64,000 bases of DNA from Tetradesmus obliquus (Eukaryota; Chlorophyta; Chlorophyceae; Sphaeropleales; Scenedesmaceae), in NCBI GenBank assembly GCA_030272155.1, contig CP126192.1, forward strand, positions 5,552,501 through 5,616,500, in the 5' to 3' direction. A program made the position numbers and the translations under genes. The notes under the pieces are model-generated. The model saw only the letters and a program-made list of their open reading frames with translations. It did not search any database and had not been told where the DNA came from. Within the stretch, counting starts at the first letter, position 1; each line of letters starts with the position of its first letter. Below, one piece after another: positions 32,451 to 42,414 of this stretch.

Positions 32451-32687
32451 GCAGGCATCGAGCAGGCCACTAACAGCGTACCGCTGCAGAGCTACACCTT
32501 CCCCAAGCACTGCATACTGCTGCTGGGCAACGAGCAGAACGGCATCCCCGTCAGCCTGCTGCCACTGCTGGACGTGTGCCTGGAGATCCCCATGCTGGGT
32601 GTCACACGCTCGCTGAATGCGCATGTGTCGGGGGCCATGGCGGTGTGGCAGTACACGCAGCAGCACCTGCCGCAGCCTGGCAGCTAG
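22548..32687 (+). CDS. TARBP1: tRNA guanosine-2'-O-methyltransferase, TARBP1/Trm3-like (SPOUT)
   Basis: Large helical-repeat protein ending in a SpoU/TrmH methyltransferase domain; TARBP1/Trm3 methylates the 2'-O of G18 in tRNAs. Eighteen exons: 22548-22724, 22936-23659, 23931-24227, 24402-24526, 24837-25078, 25307-27004, 27206-27511, 27755-28036, 28281-28476, 28721-28882, 29117-29257, 29442-29525, 30047-30163, 30504-30711, 30911-30993, 31310-31437, 31784-31962, 32455-32687. They join in frame to about 1793 aa (human TARBP1: 1621). Exon 17 carries LVLSSRAVVATEAFKRQSVT. Exon 18 carries SPOUT motif 2 (ILLLGNEQNGIP, about residue 1740) and motif 3 (LEIPMLGVTRSLNAHVSGAM), with the conserved Asn and Gly residues. 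The long N-terminal part is Leu/Ala/Gln-rich, with poly-Ser and poly-Gln tracts. Exon 13 has in-frame upstream duplicates. The ATG at 22548 is the first in frame. Confidence 0.9.
23845..23920 (+). repeat. (CTG)25 microsatellite before TARBP1 exon 3
   Basis: About 25 uninterrupted CTG units end 10 bp before the exon-3 acceptor (tgtgctacag), occupying the position of a polypyrimidine tract. Confidence 0.95.
29838..30060 (+). repeat. 102-bp in-frame tandem duplication at the TARBP1 exon-13 acceptor
   Basis: Three copies of a segment starting with a CAG acceptor and gcggcgcttc begin their shared core at 29845, 29947 and 30049, exactly 102 bp apart. Each encodes xRRFLxxNDxTxKL; the first two continue as PCPFH ... 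CCFMQ and reach the next copy without a stop. The third continues as the conserved exon (LRQRQALVDLEGF). Using an upstream acceptor would add 34 or 68 residues in frame. Confidence 0.9.
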
Positions 32688-32768
32688 CGTGTGGCTGTAC
32701 CCTGGAAGTGCGCGTAGCATGCAGGGAGCATGCGCGTGTCATGCTAGGAGATTATCGGAGTGCCACTG

Positions 32769-32773
32769 TGTAA
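32769..32773 (+). terminator. TGTAA poly(A) signal of the TARBP1-like gene
   Basis: The pentamer tgtaa lies 82 nt after the TAG stop. TGTAA is the established poly(A) signal of chlorophycean nuclear genes. Only about 200 bp separates this stop from the convergent IFT74 stop, so the two 3' UTRs must be short or overlap. Confidence 0.5.
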
Positions 32774-32889
32774 CCGTCACCAAGCACTGATGATGCTTTG
32801 GCAAATCAGATGTAGGCGGGCTCCACTGAGGTGGGCAAATGTTACGCTACGAACATATCTGAAGTTTTGTCAGTTCGTCAACAAGCCCA

Positions 32890-35800
32890 TCATACTGCTG
32901 ACAGCAAGCTGATGGTGCAGCTGTTGACATTGTCTATCAGCCCCTCGAGCTGCTGCTTCAGCGGCCTGTAATCAGACTTCTCCTCGTGCTCGTGGATGAA
33001 CTGCTGCGCTGCATCAATCTGCTGCTTCAGCTGCTGCTGCTGCTGCTCCAGCCGGTCTATGGCGGGCCATGCAGGGTTCTCCTTGAGCTGCGCCTCCTTG
33101 GCTTGCTGCTGCCATGACTGGTCTGCCAGCTCAGCCTGCAGCAACAGCAGACATGACCAATAGCAAGTGCGTCGGCGTGCAGCTTGGTGGCAGGTTATTG
33201 GCAATGATGGGTTTGGGCATATTGTATGAGCAAGGCACTGCCAGTCACAGCATGCACACATCAAACGCCTGCATGCAATGTCACGGCACTGTATGTCTTG
33301 CCACATAATCGCAGCAGCAACGGCTACCCACCCCTCGCACAAGTGCAGGCCTGCTCAACATCCGACAACAGCGAACGTTTTGTCTCTTCATGCGACCAAC
33401 TCAAGGCCGTTTCATGTTACTTCCGTCAGAATGGTTTGCAGCTGCCATGCTGAAAAAAGTCGCGCCAACGACAGACCACACTGCGCATCCCGCTCACCTT
33501 CACTGCATCCTGCTTGGTTGCCAGCTGCGCCTTCTCAGCCTCCAGCTGCGCCCGTGTCGCCTCCTTGGCTGCTTTCGCCGCCTCCACAGCGCCATACGTG
33601 TCCAGCTCCTGCTGCATGGCAACCAGGCGGCCCCGCAGCGCCTCCAGCTCCAAGTCAATCTTGCTGCCCAGCGTGTCGATCTTGTCCAGCTCAGCCTTGC
33701 GTGCCGCCAGCTCAGACTTGAGCGCCTCGCCTGTGGCTGCTGCGCTGGCGAGCTGCTGCTGCTTGTAGTCCAGCTCGTCCTGGTGCAAACAACATCCAAA
33801 CAAATAGCAGCAAGCTCAGTGGTACAGTACAAGCCCAAGCGCGTCGGTGCAGGAGCAGTGCAAGCCTTGTACTTCATACGACATAAACTGAGCAACAGGT
33901 ATGCTGTGCATGAGCATCAGGCGTGAGCTTCCACACCCACGCGCCTTCATCTGCTGGAACTGGCCCTGGCTGGGCAGTGCTGCCGCATCCGTGAGTGCCT
34001 GCAGCTTGTTCATGCGCTCCAGCCCCGCCACAATCGCCTCCTGCTTGGCTGCCAGCTCGCCTGCTTTGGCTGCCTTGCGCTGCGGGAATGCGTCCAGGAA
34101 GGCCACCAGCTCCTTCTCCTTAGCCTTCAGCTCCTCAAACTTCTCCCTGTAGGACAAGCAGCAGAGAAAAAAGCATCGCATTCGGGGCAAGGACAGAAGG
34201 ACGAGTGAACCATGCAGCGCAACACAGTGTTCTTTGTAGTTCTGCTCACACACTTTCAGAGTTAAGCTTTTTGTTGCGACATGCGAGCAGCACCAACAAA
34301 TGCAACAGAAGTTGCGGTGACTGCGTGAAGGACCAGCAACCAGTCAATCATCAGACACGGCTGCCAAACCCATCCCCGCTGCTGCCCGCACCTTCTACCC
34401 TGCTCATCCGTGTCTGGCGGCAGCAGCGCGCCGCCGCTCTTCATGCCGCCGCCTGCTGTAGCGCTGCCTGCCGCAGCCACGGCAGCCTCCAGCTGCCGCA
34501 CCTCTTCCTGCAGCTGCTTGGCTTCACTGGTAGCTCGCTCCACTGCTGCGTTGTCGCGCTTGACGCGCGCCATGAGCGCCTCGCGCTGCTCCTCAGGCGA
34601 GGCCTTGGCTGCCTCCTCTGCTGCTGCCAGCTCGTACTTGCGCTCAGCCAGCAGCTTCAGTTGCTCCTGCAGATGAAGGCAAACACGTCCACTGGTCAAG
34701 ATGCATACATAACTGACCGCCGACACATGGCATTTGCAGCTCAGATGTGAGGGTTGCATAAAATGCTTGCTGAAGAGCTGCACAGGGAAAGGTTGTGTGC
34801 CAGTGATCCTCAATGCTGCTAATGTTTACACTACGCTGCATGGCACTCATGAACTGCAAGACTGCCCCAACTCAGGGCGCCATCACAGCAGAATACGGTT
34901 GCCAGCTGCTTGACTAGCCTGCACAGTCATCAAGCCTGTGGTACAAACCTGCAGCTCCAAAGCCCTCTGCTTGAACGCATTGCGCCCTAGCTCGCCCTCT
35001 GCTGCTGCCAGGGCGCCGTGCAGCTCAGCAAGCCGCTCCTCAAACTGGCCCGCCTCTGCCAGCAGCGCAGCCTGCTCCGCCAGCAGCTCACTGTATGCTT
35101 GCTTTGCGGATGGCGGCAGGCTGCTCAGTCGCCTGTCAAGAGTTGATTGGATGGTAGCTATCTGGCTGTCAACCTGCACATGCACACAGTGGCGTTGTAG
35201 AATTGCGGCAACTGGCTGTTGCTTACTGGTGGCGCAAGTGCATACTTCGCGCTGCTCAGCCCAGCTGCGGCTGAGGGTAAGCCATACACAGGTGACAAAC
35301 GGACCTGTTGCCACCCGCTGCATCAGCAAGCCCCTCCCCTGCTGGCTCACCTGCTTTGTACGCTGCTCAACTGCCAGCCGCTGCGACAGGATGTCCTCAA
35401 CCCGAGCCTGTTGCATCTCGTTGCGGCCCCTGATCTCAGCGTACTCTGCATGGATGTGCTGCAGTGGTGTGTGGGAGCCAGCCTGCAAGCACAGCACAAG
35501 GCTAATGTGATTTGGTTACATCGAGCCGGAGCACGTCAACGAGCTGACAGCAGATTGGCGCTAGCAAATGCCACATTGTGTGCACTTGCCTCTTGATAGC
35601 ACTGCTGGTGTGGCTGTTGCTGTTGCTGCTGGCCTTTCGCTGGCATTCCAAAAGGCATCAAACAGTACCAGATAACCTCTCACCTTGTCTATGATGATGT
35701 TATTGTCTGCCAGTGCTTCCTGCAGCAGCCGTACTTCCTTGCGCAGCTGCCCTGCTGTCTTCTCTGCCCTGACAGCAGCTGCCTTCTTCTGTGCAAGAAC

Positions 35801-36429
35801 CTCCAGCTCTTCCTGCAGGACAAAGCACGTACGACACATGAGCTGGTGTATATGCGCATCGTGCAAGGTGCAATTGGAGATGTGCAAATTTGCACATGCA
35901 GTTCACCCTAGCAAGGAAGCAGTGCAGCAGTGATGGCATTGCCAGCATGACTTTAGTGCAAGCCAGTTTTGCAGGTGTGTACAGGCTGTACCCAAGCTGC
36001 TGTTCTGCTGCTCACCCGCATACGTGCAGTGATGTTGATGATCTGCTGTCTCTTCTGACGTAGCTCATTTATGAAGTACGTTCTGTCCAGCACCTGCCGG
36101 CCTGCTGCCTGTGTCATGGGCTTTGACCCACCCATGCCTTGCTGCGTCAGCGGGCGCGCTTGTGCTTGCAGAGCCTGCTGCATGGGTGCCCCAGCTGCTG
36201 CAACTCGCTTGTAAGCTGTACTAGGAGGCCCGATTTGGGCAGTGCTGCCACGCATGCCTGCTGGGCCCATGATGCTTGGCCCGCTGCTGCTGGGTGTGGC
36301 AGGTGCCATGAAGCCTGCTGCTGCTGGCTGCCGTAATGCTGAGTTGGGCCGCTCGGGCACAAATCCTTGGCCTGTTGGAGCCTTTTGTACACCCCCTGCC
36401 ACGAGGCCCCGCGAAGCAGGCCTGTCCAT
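32890..36429 (-). CDS. IFT74: Intraflagellar transport protein IFT74 (IFT-B core)
   Basis: Coiled-coil core subunit of the anterograde IFT-B train, partner of IFT81 in binding tubulin cargo. Exons: 36429-36016, 35812-35684, 35482-35351, 35173-34949, 34666-34392, 34146 to about 33941, 33779-33498, 33135-32890; about 610 aa, close to the algal protein's usual size. Exon 1 gives a basic, Pro/Gly/Ala-rich N-terminus (MDRPASRGLVAGG ...) followed by LDRTYFINELRQKRQQIIN, the conserved IFT74 lead into the coiled coil. The rest is continuous coiled coil: VEDILSQRLAVEQRTKQ, YSELLAEQAALLAEAGQFEE, REKFEELKAKEKELVAFLDA, FIHEHEEKSDYRPLKQQLEG. Frames are long, Glu/Gln/Ala/Lys-rich and nearly Cys-free. The exon-6/7 junction does not join in phase with a GT donor. 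The gene implies a ciliated, or ancestrally ciliated, alga. Confidence 0.88.
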
Positions 36430-36776
36430 TGCGTTGATGCCGAAGAAGTAGGAGTGCGTCTACTGCAGGCTACGCAGGTCTTCGTGACGACGCAAGGTGT
36501 TAAAGAGTATAAATCACCGAAGGTTAATGAAACGCCAGAGGTTTCAAACCATTGGGTTCCTGACGGTCAGGACCAGGTCATCACGATCAGTCAAATGTCC
36601 TTGACCACAACCCTAGAGCCTCGAAAGGGTTGATCCCTGAAATCGTCTGCCACTTAAACACAGCCATAGACGCTTCTGCCTTTAGTAAGGCTGAATGACA
36701 CAACACGCAACATGGCATGCAGTGCCGAGCACTGCTGTACTACAGCATTTACTACAGCCCAGCTGTGCCAAGGCAG
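36430..36776 (-). other. IFT74 upstream region and 3' UTR of the next minus gene
   Basis: About 350 bp, AT-richer than average, between the IFT74 ATG and the stop of the upstream minus-strand gene. It should contain the IFT74 promoter. No motif was recognised. Confidence 0.4.
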
Positions 36777-38164
36777 CTACGACTTCTGTTGCTGTTGCTC
36801 TGCCAGCCAATTGAGACCCCCTGACACCAGTGCACCTGCCATGAGTATGCCAATTGCTGGCTGGAACACCATCGGCCACAGCGGCATCCATGCATCTATC
36901 AGTGCACTGCTGCCCATGGCTTTGCCTGCTAAGCCAGCTCCCAGCCACCCAAGCACCGCCAGCACAAAGAAAAAGTCTGCAATCAGCACCTGCAAAACAG
37001 CAAGCAGGCACAACAAGGTGTAGTTGACCAACGCAAGCTTCCAGCAGACTGTTGACAACACAGGCGCAGTGGTGGCCTGATTGCTGTAAACTCGTGCTGC
37101 TGCAGCAGGGACACGAACATGGTGGTGCATCTGCTAGCAGCCATATGGTTGCAAAAGAGGCAAGCATGGCATGTGTGTGTACAGAGTGTGATGCAGCAGA
37201 GTCAGCAACAGCAGACGACACAGTGGAGCATTGTTTCCCCCCAAGGGAGTGCGCACCTTGTCTACGGCCTCCTTTAGCGGCGAGCTGGACGCTTCCTGCT
37301 TCTGCGGCATGACATGCAGCAAGGGCATGCGGCATGTTAGGGCCCCTGCAGACCTGCATGCAGCGCTTTTGCCAGTACCAACTCTACAACTGCACTGAAA
37401 GCAGCTGTTATAATTGTGCAGCGGGCCCGATTGCTGTGTGCTGCTGACACTGCCATTTGCAGAATCTGATATTTCAGGCAGCTGCAGCACAAGCAGGCAC
37501 TACCACAAGTATCAAAAGATTTGCAGGATTCCATCCAGGTCGTTTACCTGCTGCTCTGCTTGCTTTGCTGCTGTTGAGGCTGGCTGCTGGCGAGCGAAGC
37601 GCTCCATGTCCTGCTTCAGGATGTCAGACATGTCTGCACGGAATCATGCAGCGAAATGGGATAGAGAGTTGGAGCAACAACTGATTGGCTCACAGCACAC
37701 AGATCATTCTCTTGCAGGTAGCACATGCAAGGCAGTTCAGCAAGCTGCGGGCTGAGCAGCAGCATGTGTTTTGAACTTAGCTGGCACTGCAGTCAGCTGC
37801 GCAGGGCACACGGCTGACCAAAGCATTGCCAAGGTGCCAAGCACACCACACCACACTATGACACGTCTGTGCACGTCATTCTGCTGGCAGCGGCCAGCCT
37901 CAGCAGATGCAGGTCCGCTAGTGATGCTGCCATCGCCTGCCAGGCTTGTGGCACCTAGTGTGCAGCAATGGGTTCCCAGCACGCACCTTCACCCATTGGT
38001 CCGTCCTCTGGCGCTGCGCGCAGCACGATGCTGTGCCTGAAGGTCCATGGTTGCTGCCTGCGTGTGGACCCAAATGTGCCAGCCTCAGCACCGCAACAAG
38101 GCCATGCAATGAACCAACAAGCAGTTGCAGATGTATTGGCAGTGTGAGGCACTACCTGCTGCAT
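36777..38164 (-). CDS. Small membrane protein, probably organelle-targeted, function unknown
   Basis: Four exons are supported by phase: (38164)-37987, 37633-37548, 37301-37257 and 36989-36777 (stop TAG). The mature part reads GPMGE|DMSDILKQDMERFA, a short KQEASSSPLKEAVDK exon, then two hydrophobic helices (LIADFFFVLAVLGWLGAGLAG and PMVFQPAIGILMAGALVSGG) separated by a short loop with DAWMPLWP, and a Gln-rich end. With the ATG at 38164 the protein is about 174 aa, and the region before FRHSIVLRAAPEDG is rich in Arg/Ser/Thr/Ala, as in a transit peptide. The start is uncertain: an additional upstream exon up to about 38470 is possible. No family is recognised. A chloroplast or mitochondrial membrane location is an inference from the N-terminus and helices. 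Confidence 0.6.
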
Positions 38165-38602
38165 GCTGGTGCCCTGCTCTCTGAAATACGTTGATCACCA
38201 ACTCTAGCTGCGTTATATTGCTTCTGCAGCAGCATGTTGCCCGTGCCGATGCAGTCTGTGACAGATGGGCGGGGATGAAGAACTTGCAGCAATAGAACAG
38301 CGTCCTGCGCGCAGATCTTCGTAAAAATCCAAAGCTAAGAGCTGAGACAAAAGCAACACAACCTTGTAATTGCCTGGACATTGGGGAGGAGGGGGCTGAC
38401 AGTGTCCAGCCCGAAACCTGGAAGGGTTGTAGAACTATGAACCACTCAACAAAGACCAAGACAGGCAATATATCGGACCCTAATGACTAGTGCGTTGAGC
38501 ATTTGCACGTGGACAACACTGCAGCTTGCCGTTTGAGCAGAAGTCTGACAACGGCAGCAGCACTGCCCATCCTCGTAACCACAAGCCAGTGAGGCGTACC
38601 TG
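38165..38602. promoter_or_regulatory. Divergent promoter region, membrane protein / GNAT gene
   Basis: 438 bp between two oppositely oriented genes. A minus-strand frame (about 38230-38468, MSRQLQGCVAFVSALSFGF ...) could be an extra 5' exon of the membrane-protein gene, but no clean splice was found. Otherwise presumed promoters and 5' UTRs. Confidence 0.4.
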
Positions 38603-39257
38603 ATGAGCGTAAGGATGGCGCAGCCTGTTCAGACGGCCACGGTTCGAACCAAGGGCGTGCAGATACGGACGTACCTACATCAGGACCAGCCAGCAGTTGT
38701 GGACATCTGCAAGAAAGTCTGTAAGTCCTGCTGCAGGCTGGCACACCACAATCGCCCATATGCTCTGGCTGCAGAAGCTCAATCCCAAACCTTTACAATA
38801 TGTTGCAGACAATGGCAGTGACTACATGCCTAGGATGATTCAGCACTTCGCTGAGCGGGATGGCACGACCGTGCTGGTGTCTCAGCCTGAGCCTGGCTGT
38901 GCGGCTGACCCAGCTGACGCTATCCACGGCCTGGGTGAGCAGCAGCTGTTTTGCAGGTCTCAAGCCTGAACTACACTGACCCTACTGCGTGGCACGCTAT
39001 AAAATGTGGTAGTTGATCATTGCAATATGGCATGTGCCGGCCTAACGCCCATGCCTCAAGTGCAGCAGATCCTGCGCATCCTGCTGTGCTGGATGCACGT
39101 GGTTTTGAATTAGCCAATGCCACTTGCTTGCCTTTGCAGTTTGCGGCCACAGGCGTGGTTCTGCGTGGTTCCTGTTTGGGTTGCGGGTGGCAGAGCACGC
39201 AAGGGGCAAGGGCGTGGCACGGGCGCTCATGGTGAGCAGCAGCAGCAGCAGCAGCAG

Positions 39258-39294
<37 letters not shown>

Positions 39295-41052
39295 GACGGC
39301 TGCTGCTGTAACAGCAGCAGCAATCACATCAGTGGCAGCAGCTTCAGCAGTCATAGCGGCAGCGGTAGTAACTGCGCCGGCGGTGGCTGGTGCTCAAACA
39401 GCACACTGAACACTGCCGCTCAGGCGCAGCCAAATCACCCTGAAGTCTTGCAGTGCGTCGTTGATAGCTCTTGCAGCTGCTACCTGCTGCGCTCAACCTG
39501 CGTGCCTGCTTGCTGGTGCTTCTCACTCTGCAGGAGCACATCTGCAGCTGCAGCAGCGAGCATGGCGAGGTGGCAGCCGTCACCAGTGCCACCATCCCGC
39601 AGAACCCAGCTGCTGTGCGCCTGTTCGAGCAGCTAGGCTTCTGCCACACCCACACCGTGGACATGTGGCCGTCGTATGCCTCACTGGCCTCATATGAGCA
39701 GGCTGTCGACTTTGTGCCTGGAGCACCGCAGCAGCCGGTGTTCCACACTAGCCTCATCGACCATGTGCAAGGTGAGAGGCATTGGCTGCAAGCATCTGCT
39801 TGCATGGGTTGCCTGCTTCCAGTCCACCCAATCAACAGGTCAACCTGTATGCTTTCAACCCTCAGTAAAACATGAGCCATTAGTTGCGCTGTGTACGAGT
39901 GCCTGCCTTGTTGTTGGTGGCGATGTGTCACATGCATGCTCATGTGCCTGACCTGGGCTGCTGTTGCTGGTATCTGCAGGTGCCAAGGAGCTGCTGGTGC
40001 AGGCCAGCAGCAGCGTGGGCGTGCAGGCTGAGCACTGGGTGCAGGCCAGCAGCATGCAGCAGCTGCAGCAGGCAGTGCGCTCCATCAGGCAGCAGCAGAT
40101 GGAGCTGGCCCCTGAGCTGCAACTGGTGAGGCCAATACCATTCATAACTGCTGTTGCACGTGCATTAGCTCCTTCTTCCTTTTCCAGTGTCAAGCTCCTG
40201 GCCATGTATATGTTATGCAGAACATACAGCCGTGCAAGTTTTGTGAAGCAGCAGCAGGGGCTCTAGCCCAATGGCAACAGCTGTGCCTGCTTGCTGCTTT
40301 GAGCCAGGTGTTCCCCGCAACAGCATTCTGCATTCAATAGGAGATGTGCTGAAAGCAACACTGCATTCAATACTGTGATGAATACAGCAATGCACAGTTG
40401 TAATGCCAAGGCTCTGCAGCTGATGTGTGACTTGCGTGCTGACCGTCAAAGTGCGTGCGACTCGCTGTGCCCGCAGGTGCCTGCGGATCTGCCGCAGGAT
40501 TGGCTGCCGTGGGTGTACGAGTGCTGGCCGCTGGACTCCCCATACGTACAGGAGAGGCTGCAGGATGGCGAGATCTGGCTGCTGCCACACCCCTCAACGC
40601 CAGTGCACCACAGCGCAAGCAGCAGCAGCATGTGCAGCAGCGCTACCTCCTTCACCAGCAGCAGCAGCAGCAGCAGCAGCCAGCAGCTGCTGCAGGCTGC
40701 AGGGCTGGCCACAGACAGTGGCGGCAACCTGCAGCAGCACTATGCAGCAGTCGTGCTAGCTACTTGGTCGCCGGAGTTCAGGCGGCGCTGTGTAGGCATC
40801 CTGGCTGCAGGCGATGCCTTTGTGGCGCCAGCGCTGCACTTTGTTGGCAGCAGGGAGCCGCACTTTGTGTCATTCGTTGACAGGGGCAGCAGGCATAGTA
40901 GCGGCAAGCCCGACCCTACAGTGGTTCTGCCTGAGGTGTTCAGCTTGACAGAGGGGGACAGCAACTGCTTCATTGTATATGCACGGCATGAGGCTGCTGA
41001 TGCGGCGGGAGACACGGGAGAGGAAACAATGCTGGAAGCATGCCTGAACTGA
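38603..41052 (+). CDS. GNAT-family N-acetyltransferase with a long C-terminal extension
   Basis: Acetyl-CoA-dependent N-acetyltransferase. Six exons (38603-38720, 38809-38934, 39140-39231, 39534-39771, 39980-40125, 40477-41052) give exactly 432 codons (431 aa). The first 60 residues are strand/helix-like (VQIRTYLHQDQPAVVDICKK) and are followed by YNGSDYMPRMIQHFAERDG. Exon 3 holds GNAT motif A: GLRVAEHARGKGVARALM (R-x-x-G-x-G/A type, about residues 96-112). Exon 4 gives the following strand and helix, VTSATIPQNPAAVRLFEQLGF. The C-terminal half (WLPWVYECWPLDSPYV ... FVSFVDRG ... LPEVFSLTEGD) contains a poly-Ser/Gln insert. The layout (YxxxDYxP segment, GLRV-x-RGKGV, an extra C-terminal domain) resembles the NAT16/histidine-N-acetyltransferase group, but the substrate is not established. 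Confidence 0.75.
39235..39297 (+). repeat. CAG microsatellite following the GNAT exon-3 donor
   Basis: The donor gtgagc runs directly into a nearly pure CAG run with one AAG interruption, about 20 units, at the 5' end of intron 3. Confidence 0.9.
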
Positions 41053-42414
41053 TCTTGGATCATAGACAGTGACCCTGGTTCTGTCTGTGATGGGCACGTT
41101 GTCTCTCTTACACTTTGGTCCTCTTTGTATTCTGACGCTTTGCAGCTCATTGGTTATCACCCTGCTCAGCTGTATCTCCTGTTTGCTGGTGTACTGGTTG
41201 ATCAGTACATACAGTGTATGTTTGCTGCTAGAGCTGCCTGCAACAGGCAGTTCTTTCCCCCTTGGCGCGCATGTTGCAGCCGTCCCTGTATCAAAGTGCA
41301 CTCAGCCGCTCTCTGCGCTTGGCTCTTGGTTGACAGATCTTGTGGGAGGCGTGTCAGCTTGTGACCCTCTTGACCAGCCCTGGCTGTGTCTGGCGTGCTG
41401 CATTGCTGAAGAGTTTGTGCGTGGTCTTGGCAGGCGACCCACTTTCATCCAGTATGGCATAATGTGCAGACCATGCAGCAGGCTGCTACAGGCAGGAAGA
41501 GCTAGCTGTCATGATGCACACAGTGCTGCACAAGCATATCAACTTCCCTTTCTGCAGTGACAAACGGTATGGTGCAACTGCGATGTATCTGGCATGCGTA
41601 GCTTTTACCTGTGTGCTTCGTTGGCTGTGCTCACTGAGCAGCGGCGCTGTTAATTTGACACGGGCTGTGTGCCTCAAATGTGTCCAGCATTATCCACAGC
41701 GATATGCAGGGGAGGCTGCATGCAGAGAGTCTGAGCCATTGGGCACGGATGAGCATGTCTAAAATGCTTTGTCGATTTGCATGCATGTGTGAGCTGCGCG
41801 TGAAAGTGCAGTGCCACAGCCGGCTACAACGGCATGCAATGGCTGCTCAGCAGTGCTAGCCCACACAGTGCTCTTGGCACCGATCGACAGAGCTGAGTTG
41901 TCGGCACTGACTGTTGTTAAAGCAGTTGATTCCAAGCATGATGTACTATTGTGGGTGCTTTTGCTGAAGAAGATGGTAGCAGTTGCTGCAGTGGGTTGGC
42001 CACAGGCGCAGCTCATGTGCAGTCCAGGATGTCTGCGCTATGTCGGATCCGGACGCAGCACCTGGATTTGTTCTAATGCTGAGTTATCGTTGTATCACGG
42101 TGATTGGTATCCTCGTTACACGTGTGCTTGTGCGATCGCTTGTCAGTCAAGGTACTCAAACCCTTGTCAGGGCCAGGAGCCGAAATTGAAGTACTCGTCG
42201 CTAAACCCAGCTGAAACAAAAGTTTTGCTTGCTTTATTTCACTTGTTTGACGCGAGAAGGCACTTTATCACTCATACTTGTTTGTCAGAGACGTGGTGAG
42301 CAGCAGACAGACAACGCGACGATACTTCACGCTGTTGCCATTTACCCAGCCAGGCATCGTCGTGGTTGGTCACATTGAATATTATAGCAGCGACAGCTGC
42401 ACATAGACAACGTC
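41053..42414 (+). other. Intergenic region / long 3' UTR; no convincing gene
   Basis: 1.36 kb between two plus-strand genes. One hydrophobic frame of 163 codons (41069-41560) and one of 162 codons (41811-42299) lack motifs, splice sites and the codon bias of neighbouring exons. Presumed 3' UTR of the GNAT gene and promoter of the four-helix gene. No TGTAA signal was seen. Confidence 0.45.

Noticed and set aside
41069..41560. 163-codon hydrophobic frame after the GNAT gene
   Set aside because: It starts 17 bp after a stop codon, has no domain, no splice partner and unusual composition; more likely 3' UTR.
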